DNA of 64,000 nucleotides from Alteromonas indica (GCA_003056425.1 PYVY01000011.1:1-64000), one strand, 5' to 3'. Shown: positions 53,027 through 62,836, counted from the stretch's first letter. The notes: generated by a model from the sequence alone, not told the origin. A program made the numbers and translations.

Positions 53027-53443
53027 TCATTGGCCCAGCTCCTGACTTACCTGTGATAATACGGCCAGTGCTTGCTTTAATGCGGTCGTCGATACATCTT
53101 TTGTACGGGGTAAATACACTACTTCACACGCGCAACTCAGATCATCAAATTTACCTTCCCAATCAGCGCCCATCACAAATGTATCAACACTATGACGAAC
53201 AATATCCTGGCTTTTTTGCGACCAGCTATTTTCTGGGATGACATCATCTACATAGCGACAACTTGCCAATACACTACAGCGGTGCGCATAAGGTACTAAG
53301 GAACGCTTGCCCTTTAACTCATTAAAAGCATCCGTTGATACGCCCACTATCAGCTTATCACCTAGCGCTCGAGCGCGTTTTAACAAGTTAACGTGCCCTA
53401 CGTGAAACAGATCGAATGTGCCATAGGTTATAACTGTCTTCAT
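53027..53443 (-). CDS. tagD: Glycerol-3-phosphate cytidylyltransferase-like protein
   Basis: A 138-residue nucleotidyltransferase with H14-V-G-H17 in TYGTFDLFHVGHVNLLKRA and the C-terminal RTKDVSTTALK, matching TagD-type enzymes that make CDP-glycerol from glycerol 3-phosphate and CTP. Ethanolamine-phosphate or other cytidylyltransferases share the fold, so the alcohol is not certain. In this setting it could supply CDP-glycerol to the LicD-like protein at 40918-41832 for glycerol-phosphate decoration of the glycan. It lies ten bases after pseC. Confidence 0.85.
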   Translation of the reverse strand: MKTVITYGTFDLFHVGHVNLLKRARALGDKLIVGVSTDAFNELKGKRSLVPYAHRCSVLASCRYVDDVIPENSWSQKSQDIVRHSVDTFVMGADWEGKFDDLSCACEVVYLPRTKDVSTTALKQALAVLSQVSQELGQ

Positions 53444-53453
53444 GAGCCCCCCG

Positions 53454-54593
53454 CTAGCGTAAAATATCCGTCAGGTGAGCAATAACAGTGTCCTGATCGT
53501 GCTCAGTTAAACCCGGGAAAATAGGTAGGGTTAGTGCCTGCTGGTAAAAACTCTCGGCCTCAGGGAACTGGCCTACGCTGAACCCCATGGCTCGGTAATA
53601 AGGCTGTAAATGAATCGGTATGTAGTGGACGTTGACGCCGATACCAGCCTGCTGAAGCTGCGTGAAAACAGCCGTGCGTGGGTGCGCAGTCAGTTGGACA
53701 CTATACAGATGCCAGGCGCTGTCACCGCTGTCTACCGGCAATTGCAGGGGTAACCCTTTCAATGCCTGGCTATATCGCTGCGCAATGGCGCGCCGTTGGG
53801 CAATAAAGGTATCGATTTGTTGCAACTGGCTAAACCCCAATGCAGCGTGCAGGTCGCTTAACCGGTAATTGTAGCCCAGCGCAATTTGTTGGTAGTACCA
53901 GGGCCCATCAGAAGGTCCTTCCATTTGCTGAGCGTTACGGGTAATGCCGTGTTTGGCAAATAACACCGCTTGTTCATGCAAATGTGCACTGTTGGTTAAT
54001 AACGCCCCACCCTCTGCGCTGGTAATAGATTTAACCGGGTGAAAGCTGGTAATCGCAATATCGCTATAAGCACAACACCCTATTGGCTTATCCTGATATT
54101 GGCCGCCCAGAGCGTGGCTGGCATCTTCAATGATACAAATCCCGTAAGCCTGCGTGAGACGTTTGATGGTCTCCATATCGCAGCTTTCGCCGGCATAATG
54201 TACTACTATTATCGCTTTAGGTAAGCTGTTCTGAGCCGCTGCTGCCTGCAGCTTTTGTGCAAGCTTATCAGGACAAATATTTCGACTCTGCGGACTGATA
54301 TCAACAAAATCGATATCCGCACCACAATACAAAGCACAATTGGCAGAGGCCACAAAAGAGATTGGCGAGGTCCATACCATGTCGCCTTCATCTACCCCCA
54401 GGGCAAGGCAAGCGACATGTAACGCGGAGGTACCGCTATTCACGGCTACGGCAAATTCAGCCTGGCAGTAGTTGGCCAGTGCCTGCTCAAACTTAGGCAC
54501 CTGCTCGCCCTGCGTCAAAAACTGGTTTTGCAATACATCAACCACCGCAGCAATATCAGCTTCACCCACGCTGTGCTTGCCGTAAGGAATCAT
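53454..54593 (-). CDS. pseC: PseC, UDP-4-keto-sugar aminotransferase
   Basis: A 379-residue PLP enzyme that aminates C4 of the PseB product. The PLP lysine is K188 in ITSFHPVKSITSAEGGAL; VNSGTSALHVACLAL and CIIEDASHALGG are also conserved. The MIPYGKHSVGEADIAAVVDVL opening is typical of PseC. It overlaps pseB by four bases and is followed by tagD-like. Confidence 0.95.
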   Translation of the reverse strand: MIPYGKHSVGEADIAAVVDVLQNQFLTQGEQVPKFEQALANYCQAEFAVAVNSGTSALHVACLALGVDEGDMVWTSPISFVASANCALYCGADIDFVDISPQSRNICPDKLAQKLQAAAAQNSLPKAIIVVHYAGESCDMETIKRLTQAYGICIIEDASHALGGQYQDKPIGCCAYSDIAITSFHPVKSITSAEGGALLTNSAHLHEQAVLFAKHGITRNAQQMEGPSDGPWYYQQIALGYNYRLSDLHAALGFSQLQQIDTFIAQRRAIAQRYSQALKGLPLQLPVDSGDSAWHLYSVQLTAHPRTAVFTQLQQAGIGVNVHYIPIHLQPYYRAMGFSVGQFPEAESFYQQALTLPIFPGLTEHDQDTVIAHLTDILR

Positions 54594-55594
54594 AACGCGC
54601 TCTCGTTTAACTGCTTAAGTTCGTTCACGGTTAGAAAGTGTGGGTTGGTACCCGAGTGATATTCGTAGCCCTTTTGAACTGGCTGGCCGGTCTCGCCTAA
54701 CTTATTCTTGAAATAGTCTATATTGCGGTCAAAAAAGTTAATCGGTGGGCGAATAACAAAATGATCATCAAACTCAACACTGTGATGCGCCACTTCTTCA
54801 GGCACCATCATTTCATGTATCTTCTCGCCGGGACGAATACCGATTTCCTCGTACTGACGGCTGCCAGTGAAAGCTTCGACCAAATCAAGAATATGAATAG
54901 AAGGAATTTTTGGCACAAAAATCTCGCCGCCCTGCATGCGCAGGAAGCTCTGGAACACAAATTCCACACCGTTATCCAGGGTAATCCAAAAGCGCGTCAT
55001 GTTAGGGTCAGTAACCGGTAATACGGTCACGCCCTCATCCACTTTTTTCTTGAAAAATGGCACCACTGAACCCCGCGAACCTACCACATTGCCATACCTT
55101 ACAACGGAGAAGCGCGGGCCTTTTGCCCCTGAAATATTGTTTGCTGCTACAAATAGTTTATCTGAGGCGAGCTTCGTGGCTCCGTACAAATTAACCGGGT
55201 TAGCGGCTTTATCAGTAGATAACGCAATAACCCGGGATACATTGTTAGCAATGGCAGCATCAATCACATTCTGCGCACCATCAATATTGGTTTTAATGCA
55301 TTCCTGAGGGTTGTACTCAGCCGCTGGCACCTGTTTTAACGCTGCCGCATGAACCACATAATCGACATCTTTCATGGCGGTGGTTAATCGGGCTTTGTCG
55401 CGCACATCACCGATAAAATAGCGCATACAAGGCGCATTATATATTTGTTGCATGTCGTATTGCTTTAGTTCGTCGCGAGAATAGATAATAAGCTTTCGTG
55501 GGCGGTAATCTTTTAGAATTCTACTTACAAAGCGATGGCCGAAAGAACCGGTTCCGCCGGTAACCAAGATGACTTTATCATCAAAATTTGTCAT
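54590..55594 (-). CDS. pseB: PseB, UDP-GlcNAc 4,6-dehydratase (inverting)
   Basis: A 334-residue SDR enzyme for the first step of pseudaminic acid synthesis: C5 inversion and 4,6-dehydration of UDP-GlcNAc. The NAD(P) loop is VTGGTGSFGHRFVSRIL (residues 11-27). The catalytic region is STDKAANPVNLYGATKLASDKL. The PFFKKKVDEGVTVLPVTDPNMTRF segment is typical of PseB. It lies three bases after the Maf gene and overlaps pseC. Confidence 0.96.
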   Translation of the reverse strand: MTNFDDKVILVTGGTGSFGHRFVSRILKDYRPRKLIIYSRDELKQYDMQQIYNAPCMRYFIGDVRDKARLTTAMKDVDYVVHAAALKQVPAAEYNPQECIKTNIDGAQNVIDAAIANNVSRVIALSTDKAANPVNLYGATKLASDKLFVAANNISGAKGPRFSVVRYGNVVGSRGSVVPFFKKKVDEGVTVLPVTDPNMTRFWITLDNGVEFVFQSFLRMQGGEIFVPKIPSIHILDLVEAFTGSRQYEEIGIRPGEKIHEMMVPEEVAHHSVEFDDHFVIRPPINFFDRNIDYFKNKLGETGQPVQKGYEYHSGTNPHFLTVNELKQLNESAL

Positions 55595-55597
55595 TAT

Positions 55598-58500
55598 TTA
55601 TTCCCCTTGCGCCAGCAATGGCTTAAGTGTTTCTCTTAGCTCTTGTTGCTTATCAAGACTAACTTCCGCACTTTGTAAGTATTTAGATTTTAGCCTGGTC
55701 ACTTCGTACAATCGATCTGAAAAGTTGGTTTCGAACTGAGTCGACTCAAGTGGTTTGCGCAATAGCCATATACAGTCAGCGGCTAAATACGGATAGAAAT
55801 TACTGAACGCAGCAATATCGAAGTAATCTTCGACTTTTTGAACGCTTGTATCCAATACAAGCTTAGGAAGTATAATAGGATTCAATATTTTTTCGAAATA
55901 GGCATACGCGCCGAACCGAATTCGAGCCACGTTATTACAGGTTACTGAATCACTGTTCTTATTTTGGTAGTTAGGAAGATATACAACCGGAAATGTCGGC
56001 TCACTATTTAGCAAAGGCTGCAAAAGTCGTTTGTCCGATATCACCACACTTTTGGTCGGCGATTGCTCCTGTATTAGCTCTTCCCATTGGGATAAAGAAT
56101 GGCAAACTACAATAGTTCCATTCATAAACCCGGGCGGGTTTTCATAGGCTTGACTAGGTAGCCATTGGCATTTCTTCAAATACTGTCTATAAGTAGTCGG
56201 TTGTGTGGTGTAAGTCTGTTCGATAGAAGTGCTGTGAGCATAAATTTCAGCCCGACGCTGCGCCGGGTAACTGGATATAGCATCATAATGATACTGGCCG
56301 TTTAGTAATGCATATTCTATATGTGACACCGTTTCAGCCCAACTCGCGGCTATCGTATTAAAGGCCTGTAGGCTTTGTTGTTCATCGTCGACATTTAGCG
56401 TTTTTATAAATGCGCTATTAATATAATTTACGGTTCCCGTAAGGTAAAAATACAATGCACTTTTACGGGTATTAAATGAATCTACAATAAATTGCCGTTG
56501 CTCATTTACCCACCGTTCAGCGGCATCTTTAGTATTGGGTACCGACGCCAGTAACGTTTTAAACTGCGTCAGTTCATCTGCCAATACATCGTGCCGGTAA
56601 CGTGCATTATAGCGGCGCTGATGCACGGTGCTATCCAGCGTCACAAAGCAACGCTGTTTCACCCTGCTAATCGCCTGCTGCACGTCGGCGGGCTGGCCCA
56701 GAATAAGTAAATCATTTGGTTGCAATGCGATGGCGCCGGCTATTTTCGCGCCATCATTAAGGTTATACACTTCTGCCCGGTTGCTGGTAAATGCTTGCTC
56801 AAGAACCGACTTAGAGACTTTAAACTCATACTTGGTATTTACCCATGGCCGAAAGTTACCCGCCACGACCAGACTGGTGTTGTTAACCTGCGAATAATCG
56901 TATACCTGCTCGCCATTTTCATAATAACCTGAGGATTTTGAATGATGGTGCGTCTTATCCACAAACCCCATATCCACCCCGCACAGATACAGCTGTTCAA
57001 AGCCGGCCCGGGTAATAAAATCTACTGCAAAGTTGGTCACCGTAGGGTAGGATTTGCCTAATGTTGCCCAACCATGCTGTGGATAAAGCTCGGTAATACT
57101 GACCGTGGCAGATTCACCTTCTTTGAACGCCAAAAAGACATCTTTATAAAGTGAACAGGTATCCGGATGCATGCCATTACAACTGATTAAACTAATATTC
57201 TTTAGGTAATCAAAATCGCCTATCCGGCACGCCCAATCGTAGGTAGCACGATTAATTTCGATTTCCGCATGAAAGTCCGGCGTAATGCCGTTGCGATGTA
57301 AGCTTTGTAAGGCGGTGCCACACGACACAATAATAGCTTGATCCTGGTGTGCTTTTATCAGCGGTAGCAAACTGTCCAGTGAGGGGCCGTTCCCCACAAT
57401 AAAGACCGGTGTTTCTCGCGTATCCTGCGATAGCTGCTGAGGGGCGTCAGCCTTTAAAAAAGGTATCTGGTTGTCTATCGCCCACTGGGTGTGCGCAATA
57501 CCATACCGGGAATGGTCGAAGTAATCGCCCATCGAAATAATCACCTGCAACTGCTCGCGTAGCTGAACAATTGCCGTGGCCAGGCTGGCGTTATAATACC
57601 CCTGGTAAAAATACGTGTTAGCCAGTACATGGGGGCCAATAGAATGAAACTGATGAAGTAAGTCGTGAATCAGATGACTACCATCATCTCCAATGTTTAA
57701 ATATATACGGCCGTCATTATCATCAACTTGCTGTAAAATATCGGCCCAGTTAATGGCATACAGTGACGCGAAAAAATAATCCCGATTGGGTTCACAGATA
57801 AACAGTTTCTCTACCTGATAGTCGGCATAAAGCCGGGGCAGCTGATATCCTACCCCCATACCAAAGATGATCATCGATTTGATAATATCCGGCAGCGCAC
57901 TTTTACTTTCTTCCAGCTCGCTCAAGACACTTTGTACTTCTTCCACTAACTGATAGTGCAAATAGCTACGCAGTTTCTGGCCGGTGTACCCAAGCACTAA
58001 ATTATCTTTATTCGGCCGCTGGACAAAATTATCCAGGCTACGGGCGCAATCGGCTTGGGGGCTGGGGCCATACAAACTGGCGAGGGTGTCATGATGAAAC
58101 ACATTGACCCTTCCCTCGCTATTAGCTAAGGGTGTCCAATGCTGGGGCGTATAGTCGGAAAATTCTTTAGCGATAGCAGGGAAATAGCGGTTGAAGGCTT
58201 CGATATTCGTATTAAACAGTGAAAGGTCCAGATAGTCTTTGGACCATTGCGTACGATCCACCGGAGACTGCCAGATACTGTCGTAATTTTCATTACTGGC
58301 ATGTTGGGCAGAGCCGGGTATCCAGTGTTTAAATTCATCCCAGCTATGCTTTGCCAGCATCTCAATAACCTGGTTAAAGCTTGGATGTGAATAATGCTGC
58401 ATCACATAGAACCCGCCGACACTGATATGCTGCGACAATTCCTCAATATTCGCACTCAGTTCAGTGGCATCTTTTGCCACTTGCAGGTAAATACCCGTTC

Positions 58501-59089
58501 CATGCTGTTGGGCCCGCTCTAAAATGAACTTCCAATCAGTCACACTGAAGGAATACTTCATGTAGTCGGTGTGCGGCTCATACACAATAAGATGGTTAAT
58601 CTGATAGCGACTAAGAAGTTGCTCAATATGATGACCTAAACCTAATCCGAGTATTACCAGCACATCTATGACTTGGGGCAACGGCTGACTTTGCCGATAT
58701 GATAACGCCACCGTGCTGTCCAGCCCGGCTAAAAAGGGCAAATCGGTAGTGGCTGATGGCGCGGGTATGGCTGCTTCGTTGATTGCCACATACAAAGGAT
58801 GGTTGGCGAAATTATCGACCTGCGAACTGGCGTCGGCTTTGGGGTAGTCGCTGTACAACACGCGCCCGGTTTGATAGTCGATAATATTCAGCTCACCGTG
58901 CTGGTTACACATTAACGATATACTGCTATGGGTAGGCATTTGCACATACTGGAGCAAACCAGGCATAAAACGCGTGAAGGCGCTGATATTCTGACGCTTG
59001 CGCAGCTCCATAAACTCGGCTGCGTGCTGTTCCAATGCATGCTGACGCTCTTCCACTGCGTCTACATGCAAATGTATGTTTTTAAGCAT
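55598..59089 (-). CDS. Maf-type flagellin glycosyltransferase (motility-associated factor), with duplicated N-terminal module
   Basis: An 1163-residue protein of the motility-associated-factor family, which attach pseudaminic or legionaminic acid to flagellin. The core domain (PVFIVGNGPSLDSL at 561-574, IVSCGTALQSLHRNGITPDF, LCGVDMGFVDKTHHHS) is clear. Upstream there are two similar copies of a Rossmann-like module: VIDVLVILGLGLGHHIEQLL with VYEPHTDYMKYSF (about 140-245), and IKSMIIFGMGVGYQLPRLY with ICEPNRDYFFASL (about 403-510). The C-terminal ~350 residues are unassigned. Many family members are 600-900 residues, so this one is long. It lies between flagellar chaperone genes and pseB. Confidence 0.88.
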   Translation of the reverse strand: MLKNIHLHVDAVEERQHALEQHAAEFMELRKRQNISAFTRFMPGLLQYVQMPTHSSISLMCNQHGELNIIDYQTGRVLYSDYPKADASSQVDNFANHPLYVAINEAAIPAPSATTDLPFLAGLDSTVALSYRQSQPLPQVIDVLVILGLGLGHHIEQLLSRYQINHLIVYEPHTDYMKYSFSVTDWKFILERAQQHGTGIYLQVAKDATELSANIEELSQHISVGGFYVMQHYSHPSFNQVIEMLAKHSWDEFKHWIPGSAQHASNENYDSIWQSPVDRTQWSKDYLDLSLFNTNIEAFNRYFPAIAKEFSDYTPQHWTPLANSEGRVNVFHHDTLASLYGPSPQADCARSLDNFVQRPNKDNLVLGYTGQKLRSYLHYQLVEEVQSVLSELEESKSALPDIIKSMIIFGMGVGYQLPRLYADYQVEKLFICEPNRDYFFASLYAINWADILQQVDDNDGRIYLNIGDDGSHLIHDLLHQFHSIGPHVLANTYFYQGYYNASLATAIVQLREQLQVIISMGDYFDHSRYGIAHTQWAIDNQIPFLKADAPQQLSQDTRETPVFIVGNGPSLDSLLPLIKAHQDQAIIVSCGTALQSLHRNGITPDFHAEIEINRATYDWACRIGDFDYLKNISLISCNGMHPDTCSLYKDVFLAFKEGESATVSITELYPQHGWATLGKSYPTVTNFAVDFITRAGFEQLYLCGVDMGFVDKTHHHSKSSGYYENGEQVYDYSQVNNTSLVVAGNFRPWVNTKYEFKVSKSVLEQAFTSNRAEVYNLNDGAKIAGAIALQPNDLLILGQPADVQQAISRVKQRCFVTLDSTVHQRRYNARYRHDVLADELTQFKTLLASVPNTKDAAERWVNEQRQFIVDSFNTRKSALYFYLTGTVNYINSAFIKTLNVDDEQQSLQAFNTIAASWAETVSHIEYALLNGQYHYDAISSYPAQRRAEIYAHSTSIEQTYTTQPTTYRQYLKKCQWLPSQAYENPPGFMNGTIVVCHSLSQWEELIQEQSPTKSVVISDKRLLQPLLNSEPTFPVVYLPNYQNKNSDSVTCNNVARIRFGAYAYFEKILNPIILPKLVLDTSVQKVEDYFDIAAFSNFYPYLAADCIWLLRKPLESTQFETNFSDRLYEVTRLKSKYLQSAEVSLDKQQELRETLKPLLAQGE

Positions 59090-59090
59090 T

Positions 59091-59411
59091 TTATTTGTAC
59101 TTTTTTATTGCGCTCTGGCTTTTTATAAAGTGACTTATGTCGTTCTTAGCTGAGTGTAGCAAACTCTGCGCCAGTTCGTTTAACTGATTATTGACGGTCA
59201 GTTCAGCGGCCGCAAATTGCTTGCGCGGCTCCGTATCTAAAGCACCCAGATGTTGTTGAATAAGAGAATCTCGCTGACGTACAAGTTGAAGAAACAATTG
59301 GAAGCGTTGCTCTTCTTCTATGTCAGTGTTAACGAGCAGCGTGGCAAGCTGCTCGTTAAGCTCGCCCAGCTCAGCGGGCGTTAATGGATGGCTAAATTGG
59401 TAGGTATTCAC
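59091..59411 (-). CDS. FliT-like flagellar chaperone
   Basis: A 106-residue, mostly helical, Gln/Leu-rich protein. It shares length, helical pattern and place (directly after fliS) with FliT, the chaperone of the filament cap protein FliD. Sequence conservation in this family is weak, so the call relies on context. It overlaps fliS by four bases and is followed one base later by the Maf gene. Confidence 0.65.
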   Translation of the reverse strand: MNTYQFSHPLTPAELGELNEQLATLLVNTDIEEEQRFQLFLQLVRQRDSLIQQHLGALDTEPRKQFAAAELTVNNQLNELAQSLLHSAKNDISHFIKSQSAIKKYK

Positions 59412-59836
59412 ACAGCTTGACGTTTTTCACGCTGGGCAGCATAGGCTTCCTGCTTTGCAGATTCCGGTATTTGCACCCAGGCGTCTCGAATGGGAGTAAG
59501 CAGACTAATTACTTCATCCAACATATTCAAGTTGTTACGCACATGACCTTCGCTGATACGCTCAATCATATAGTCATACAATGCAAACATGTTTTCAGCT
59601 ACTTCGCCGCCAATGTCCAGGTCGAGTGTGTCACGTAAGTTAATCAAAATAGCGGTCACCCGCGATAAAAACTCTGATTTAGCCACATAATCTTTGCGCT
59701 CCATTGCGCCTTTTGCATAGGCTATACGGTCCAGCGCGCCCTGCATCAGCATCAGTGTAAGCTTATGAGGATCGGCATTGGCGATATCCTCTTTAAGGTT
59801 TCCCTTGCGGTAAGCATTAATGCCTTTAAGTGCCAT
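59408..59836 (-). CDS. fliS: Flagellin export chaperone FliS
   Basis: A 142-residue four-helix protein that keeps flagellin unfolded before export. Conserved segments are ADPHKLTLMLMQGALDRIAYAKGAME (about residues 20-45) and NMFALYDYMIERISEGHVRNNLNMLDE (about 85-111). It overlaps the fliT-like gene by four bases and lies 16 bases after fliD. Confidence 0.95.
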   Translation of the reverse strand: MALKGINAYRKGNLKEDIANADPHKLTLMLMQGALDRIAYAKGAMERKDYVAKSEFLSRVTAILINLRDTLDLDIGGEVAENMFALYDYMIERISEGHVRNNLNMLDEVISLLTPIRDAWVQIPESAKQEAYAAQREKRQAV

Positions 59837-59852
59837 AATTAACTCCTAATAC

Positions 59853-61304
59853 CTAGCCTAATGAGGCCAGCAACGCCGAACCCGTTTGATTAAGCTGGGC
59901 CACGGTTTGGTCTAAATTCAAATATTTATCACGCAGGATTTGTTCATAGCTCATCATGCGTAGCTCTAATGTTTCGCGGTCATCGTAAATCTCTTCGCGG
60001 CTATCTTTTGCCGCCCGCTCTCGCAGGCTAATCAAACCGCTTGACGAAGAATATTGGTCAACGAAGTCGTACAAACGTACTGCTATACCATCGGTTTCAT
60101 CGGTGAATAACGCTGATATTTCATCAAATGCGTCATCCAGGGCATCTTCGAGGCGTTCTTCACCCGAACCTAGACCAAAGTCCGAAGTACCGATTTCCAT
60201 CTTACCATCTGAGTCTATTTCGATACCCAATTGGAACAGCCCGCCCAGGCTGGATGCGCCTACGCTGTCACCCACTATGCTGGCCAGACCGGTTTGTATT
60301 CCACGCAATAAGGAATCACCCGCTAAGGCGCCATCGTCTTCCAGATCGGACTCACCGTATTTCGTTAACTTCTTAATTTCATCAATGATGTTATTGTAAT
60401 CATCCACGAACTTACGAATTTTTTCTTCCAGGCCTTCTTTGTCATAGCCGATTTTCAGTGTTGACGCGATAGGATCGCCACTGGCATTAAGCGGTGACAC
60501 TTCCTGTGCTTCAAACGAAACATTCTGAATTGTATTTTCAAATTCATTGGTGTCGCTTTCAACTAAAATACCGTCAATGGTCGCCTTGGCGTTTTCCGCT
60601 GTTTTAACGGGCGTTAAATAGGTCGCCGTCTCGGCAGAATCTGTCGTTGCCAAACGATCCAGCTCAGCGATGTCGTTATCATTGATAATCGACAAATCGT
60701 TACCGGCCCCCGTAATATCCGAGGTGAACACCAACTTGGCGCCACCGCCTGCGGTGCCTGTATCAATAATATTGGCATTCACGCCAAAATTATCATCATG
60801 CTTATTTATTGCTTCGCGTAACTCAGCCAGGGTCATACCTGCGGTCACATTTATCGAAAAGCTGTCGCCTGTACTGCCAACTTTAAAGGTCAGCGATCCC
60901 GAACCGGCGCTTAATACACTGTCGGTAGATTTAGTAAACCCGCCAGATGCGGCATCGGCAGTTTCAATGCGACTGCCTGAAGCTAACTGGGTTACCGCAA
61001 TTTTATAACTGCCGGTCAATGCAGAATTAGACGCATCGGCGGTAAAAATTTCGGTTTCTTCGTCAGGATTAGTGATTGTTGGTTCACGTCCACCCAGATC
61101 ACGGTCGGTTTTTAGTTCCTCGACCGTATCGCGAAATTCAGACAGCTTTGACTTTATCTGGCCTAAGCCTGATATTTCCGCTTCTATCTTTTCTTCGCTG
61201 GCATCCAGTCGCGCAGTTTTAGGCGCACGTTCAGCCTCCAGCAACTGGTTTACCAGGTCGTCCAGCGCCAGGCCGGAACCTACACCCAGTGATTGAATAG
61301 ACAT
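59853..61304 (-). CDS. fliD: Flagellar filament cap protein FliD
   Basis: A 483-residue cap protein that folds flagellin at the growing tip. The N-terminus SIQSLGVGSGLALDDLVNQLLEAERAP is diagnostic. The C-terminal helices (YEQILRDKYLNLDQTVAQLNQTGSAL) are also typical. The central exposed domain is variable and Asp/Thr-rich. It lies 12 bases after flaG. Confidence 0.96.
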   Translation of the reverse strand: MSIQSLGVGSGLALDDLVNQLLEAERAPKTARLDASEEKIEAEISGLGQIKSKLSEFRDTVEELKTDRDLGGREPTITNPDEETEIFTADASNSALTGSYKIAVTQLASGSRIETADAASGGFTKSTDSVLSAGSGSLTFKVGSTGDSFSINVTAGMTLAELREAINKHDDNFGVNANIIDTGTAGGGAKLVFTSDITGAGNDLSIINDNDIAELDRLATTDSAETATYLTPVKTAENAKATIDGILVESDTNEFENTIQNVSFEAQEVSPLNASGDPIASTLKIGYDKEGLEEKIRKFVDDYNNIIDEIKKLTKYGESDLEDDGALAGDSLLRGIQTGLASIVGDSVGASSLGGLFQLGIEIDSDGKMEIGTSDFGLGSGEERLEDALDDAFDEISALFTDETDGIAVRLYDFVDQYSSSSGLISLRERAAKDSREEIYDDRETLELRMMSYEQILRDKYLNLDQTVAQLNQTGSALLASLG

Positions 61305-61316
61305 GAAATTACCTCA

Positions 61317-61745
61317 TCACACTTTGTTGTTAACCAGCACACCCACACTGCTACCGATATCTTCCTGCAAATCTTTAATCCGTTCGGCAAGTTGTAATAC
61401 CTCATCGGAAGGAATTTGCCGGATAACGTCACCTGATTCACTATCTTTTACCGTTACAACGGAACGTTCTGTCCCCTCATCCACGGTAAAAGCCAGGTTT
61501 CGGTTTTGCACCTGTAAGAATGCTTCAACTTCCTGCACCGCAAGTTCGATGCTCTGAACTCGCTCCTCTGTGCTTACTTTATCGGCCTGTTCGGCCATAC
61601 CTTGAGTATTTTGTGGAACCTGTTGCAGCAATTTATCATCGGTATTTGCCGTTGCATCAGCGGTGGGTTTAACCCGCTCCACCGTAATAGGCTGCGCATC
61701 AGATACAGCAAATTTCTGACCACTTTGTATACTTGTAATGTCCAT
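61317..61745 (-). CDS. flaG: FlaG family protein
   Basis: A 142-residue protein. The conserved FlaG part is the C-terminal half: FLQVQNRNLAFTVDEGTERSVVTVKDSESGDVIRQIPSDEVLQL (about residues 80-123). FlaG affects filament length in other bacteria. The second of two adjacent ATG codons (61745) is chosen because AGGGGA lies at proper distance from it. It is placed between the flagellin and fliD, the usual site. Confidence 0.92.
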   Translation of the reverse strand: MDITSIQSGQKFAVSDAQPITVERVKPTADATANTDDKLLQQVPQNTQGMAEQADKVSTEERVQSIELAVQEVEAFLQVQNRNLAFTVDEGTERSVVTVKDSESGDVIRQIPSDEVLQLAERIKDLQEDIGSSVGVLVNNKV

Positions 61746-61763
61746 CATCTTTCCCCTGCACAA

Positions 61764-61804
61764 AACAAAAAAAGCAGGCCCTGATATAAAACCAGCGGCC
61801 TGCC
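61764..61804 (-). terminator. Rho-independent terminator after the flagellin gene
   Basis: On the minus strand GCAGGCC and GGCCTGC form a seven-base-pair stem, followed by TTTTTTT. It lies about 29 bases after the flagellin stop, directly ahead of flaG, so it should cap flagellin mRNA and lower read-through into flaG. Confidence 0.85.
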
Positions 61805-61832
61805 TTAGCGAATCAAATTAAAACGGGTGAAA

Positions 61833-62657
61833 TTAACCCAATAATGACAACGCTGTCTGTGGCCGCTGATTAGCCTGGCTCAATACTGAAACTGAAGCCT
61901 GTTGGATAATCTGATTACGGGTAAGCTCTGCTGTTTCGGTGGCAAAATCTGTATCGCGAATCCGTGAACGCGCTGATGACAGGTTTTCTGAAATACTGCT
62001 CAGGTTACGAATAGTTGATTGGAAACGGTTTTGCAAGGCACCGAGGTCAGCGCGGGCTGAACCAATGGTAGAAATCGCTGCATCAATATCGGTTAATGCA
62101 GTGCTGGCACCAGTTTCAGTACTGATATTGACCGAATCAACACCTAAGCCACCGGCGCTAAAACCACCGCTGTTCTTCAATGTTACATCAATCGTTTGGC
62201 CTGCATCAGCACCCACCAAAAATTTGGCCGAGAACGAGCCGGTTAATAGCTCTACACCACCAAATTGGGTATCAGACGAAATACGCGTGATTTCAGTTTT
62301 AAGCGCGGACACTTCTTTTTGCAGTGCTGCACGGTCAGAATCGCTATTCACACCGTTTTGCGACTGTACTGCTAACTGCCGAATTCGCTGTAAACTGGTA
62401 GTTACCTCAGAAAGCGCACCTTCTGATGTCTGAGTCAGCGAGATAGCATCATTCGCATTACGTACAGCCTGATTCAGACCTTGTACCTGTGATGTTAGGC
62501 GATCTGAAATTTGTAGACCGGCGGCATCATCAGCTGCGCTGTTAATACGAAAGCCCGACGAAAGTCTTTCAAATGAAGTGCTTAATTTTGAACCCACATC
62601 AAACAATTGACGCTGTGCGTTCAAGGCAGAAACGTTAGTATTTACATATAAAGACAT
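61833..62657 (-). CDS. fliC: Flagellin
   Basis: A 274-residue flagellin with standard ends: YVNTNVSALNAQRQLFDVGSKL and ERLSSGFRINSAADDAAGLQI at the N-terminus, [21 protein letters not shown] and [18 protein letters not shown] at the C-terminus. The variable centre is short (about residues 150-200), with Ser/Thr residues available for glycosylation by the Maf protein. A GGAGG site precedes the ATG. A sigma-28 promoter lies about 150 bases upstream. It is much closer to the partial flagellin at the right edge than to the short one at 37023-37820. Confidence 0.97.
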   Translation of the reverse strand: MSLYVNTNVSALNAQRQLFDVGSKLSTSFERLSSGFRINSAADDAAGLQISDRLTSQVQGLNQAVRNANDAISLTQTSEGALSEVTTSLQRIRQLAVQSQNGVNSDSDRAALQKEVSALKTEITRISSDTQFGGVELLTGSFSAKFLVGADAGQTIDVTLKNSGGFSAGGLGVDSVNISTETGASTALTDIDAAISTIGSARADLGALQNRFQSTIRNLSSISENLSSARSRIRDTDFATETAELTRNQIIQQASVSVLSQANQRPQTALSLLG

Positions 62658-62809
62658 TATTGACCTCCTGGGGATTCGAAACTGCTTATGCTAGAATCCA
62701 ATCCTTCCAAAATTCTGATTTGTTGGGTCACTACTCCCGCCAAATCGACCTCATAATGGCATTGCGAATCACTTCGCTGTCCATCAGTTAAATTACCCCT
62801 CAACTATAG

Positions 62810-62836
62810 TTATCGACCAAAGCTTTAGAACCTTTA
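62810..62836 (-). promoter_or_regulatory. Sigma-28 (FliA) promoter of the flagellin gene
   Basis: Minus strand TAAAGGTT, an 11-base spacer, then GTCGATAA, against the consensus TAAAGTTT-N11-GCCGATAA. Only two positions differ. It predicts a leader of about 145 bases before the flagellin start at 62657. Confidence 0.85.
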
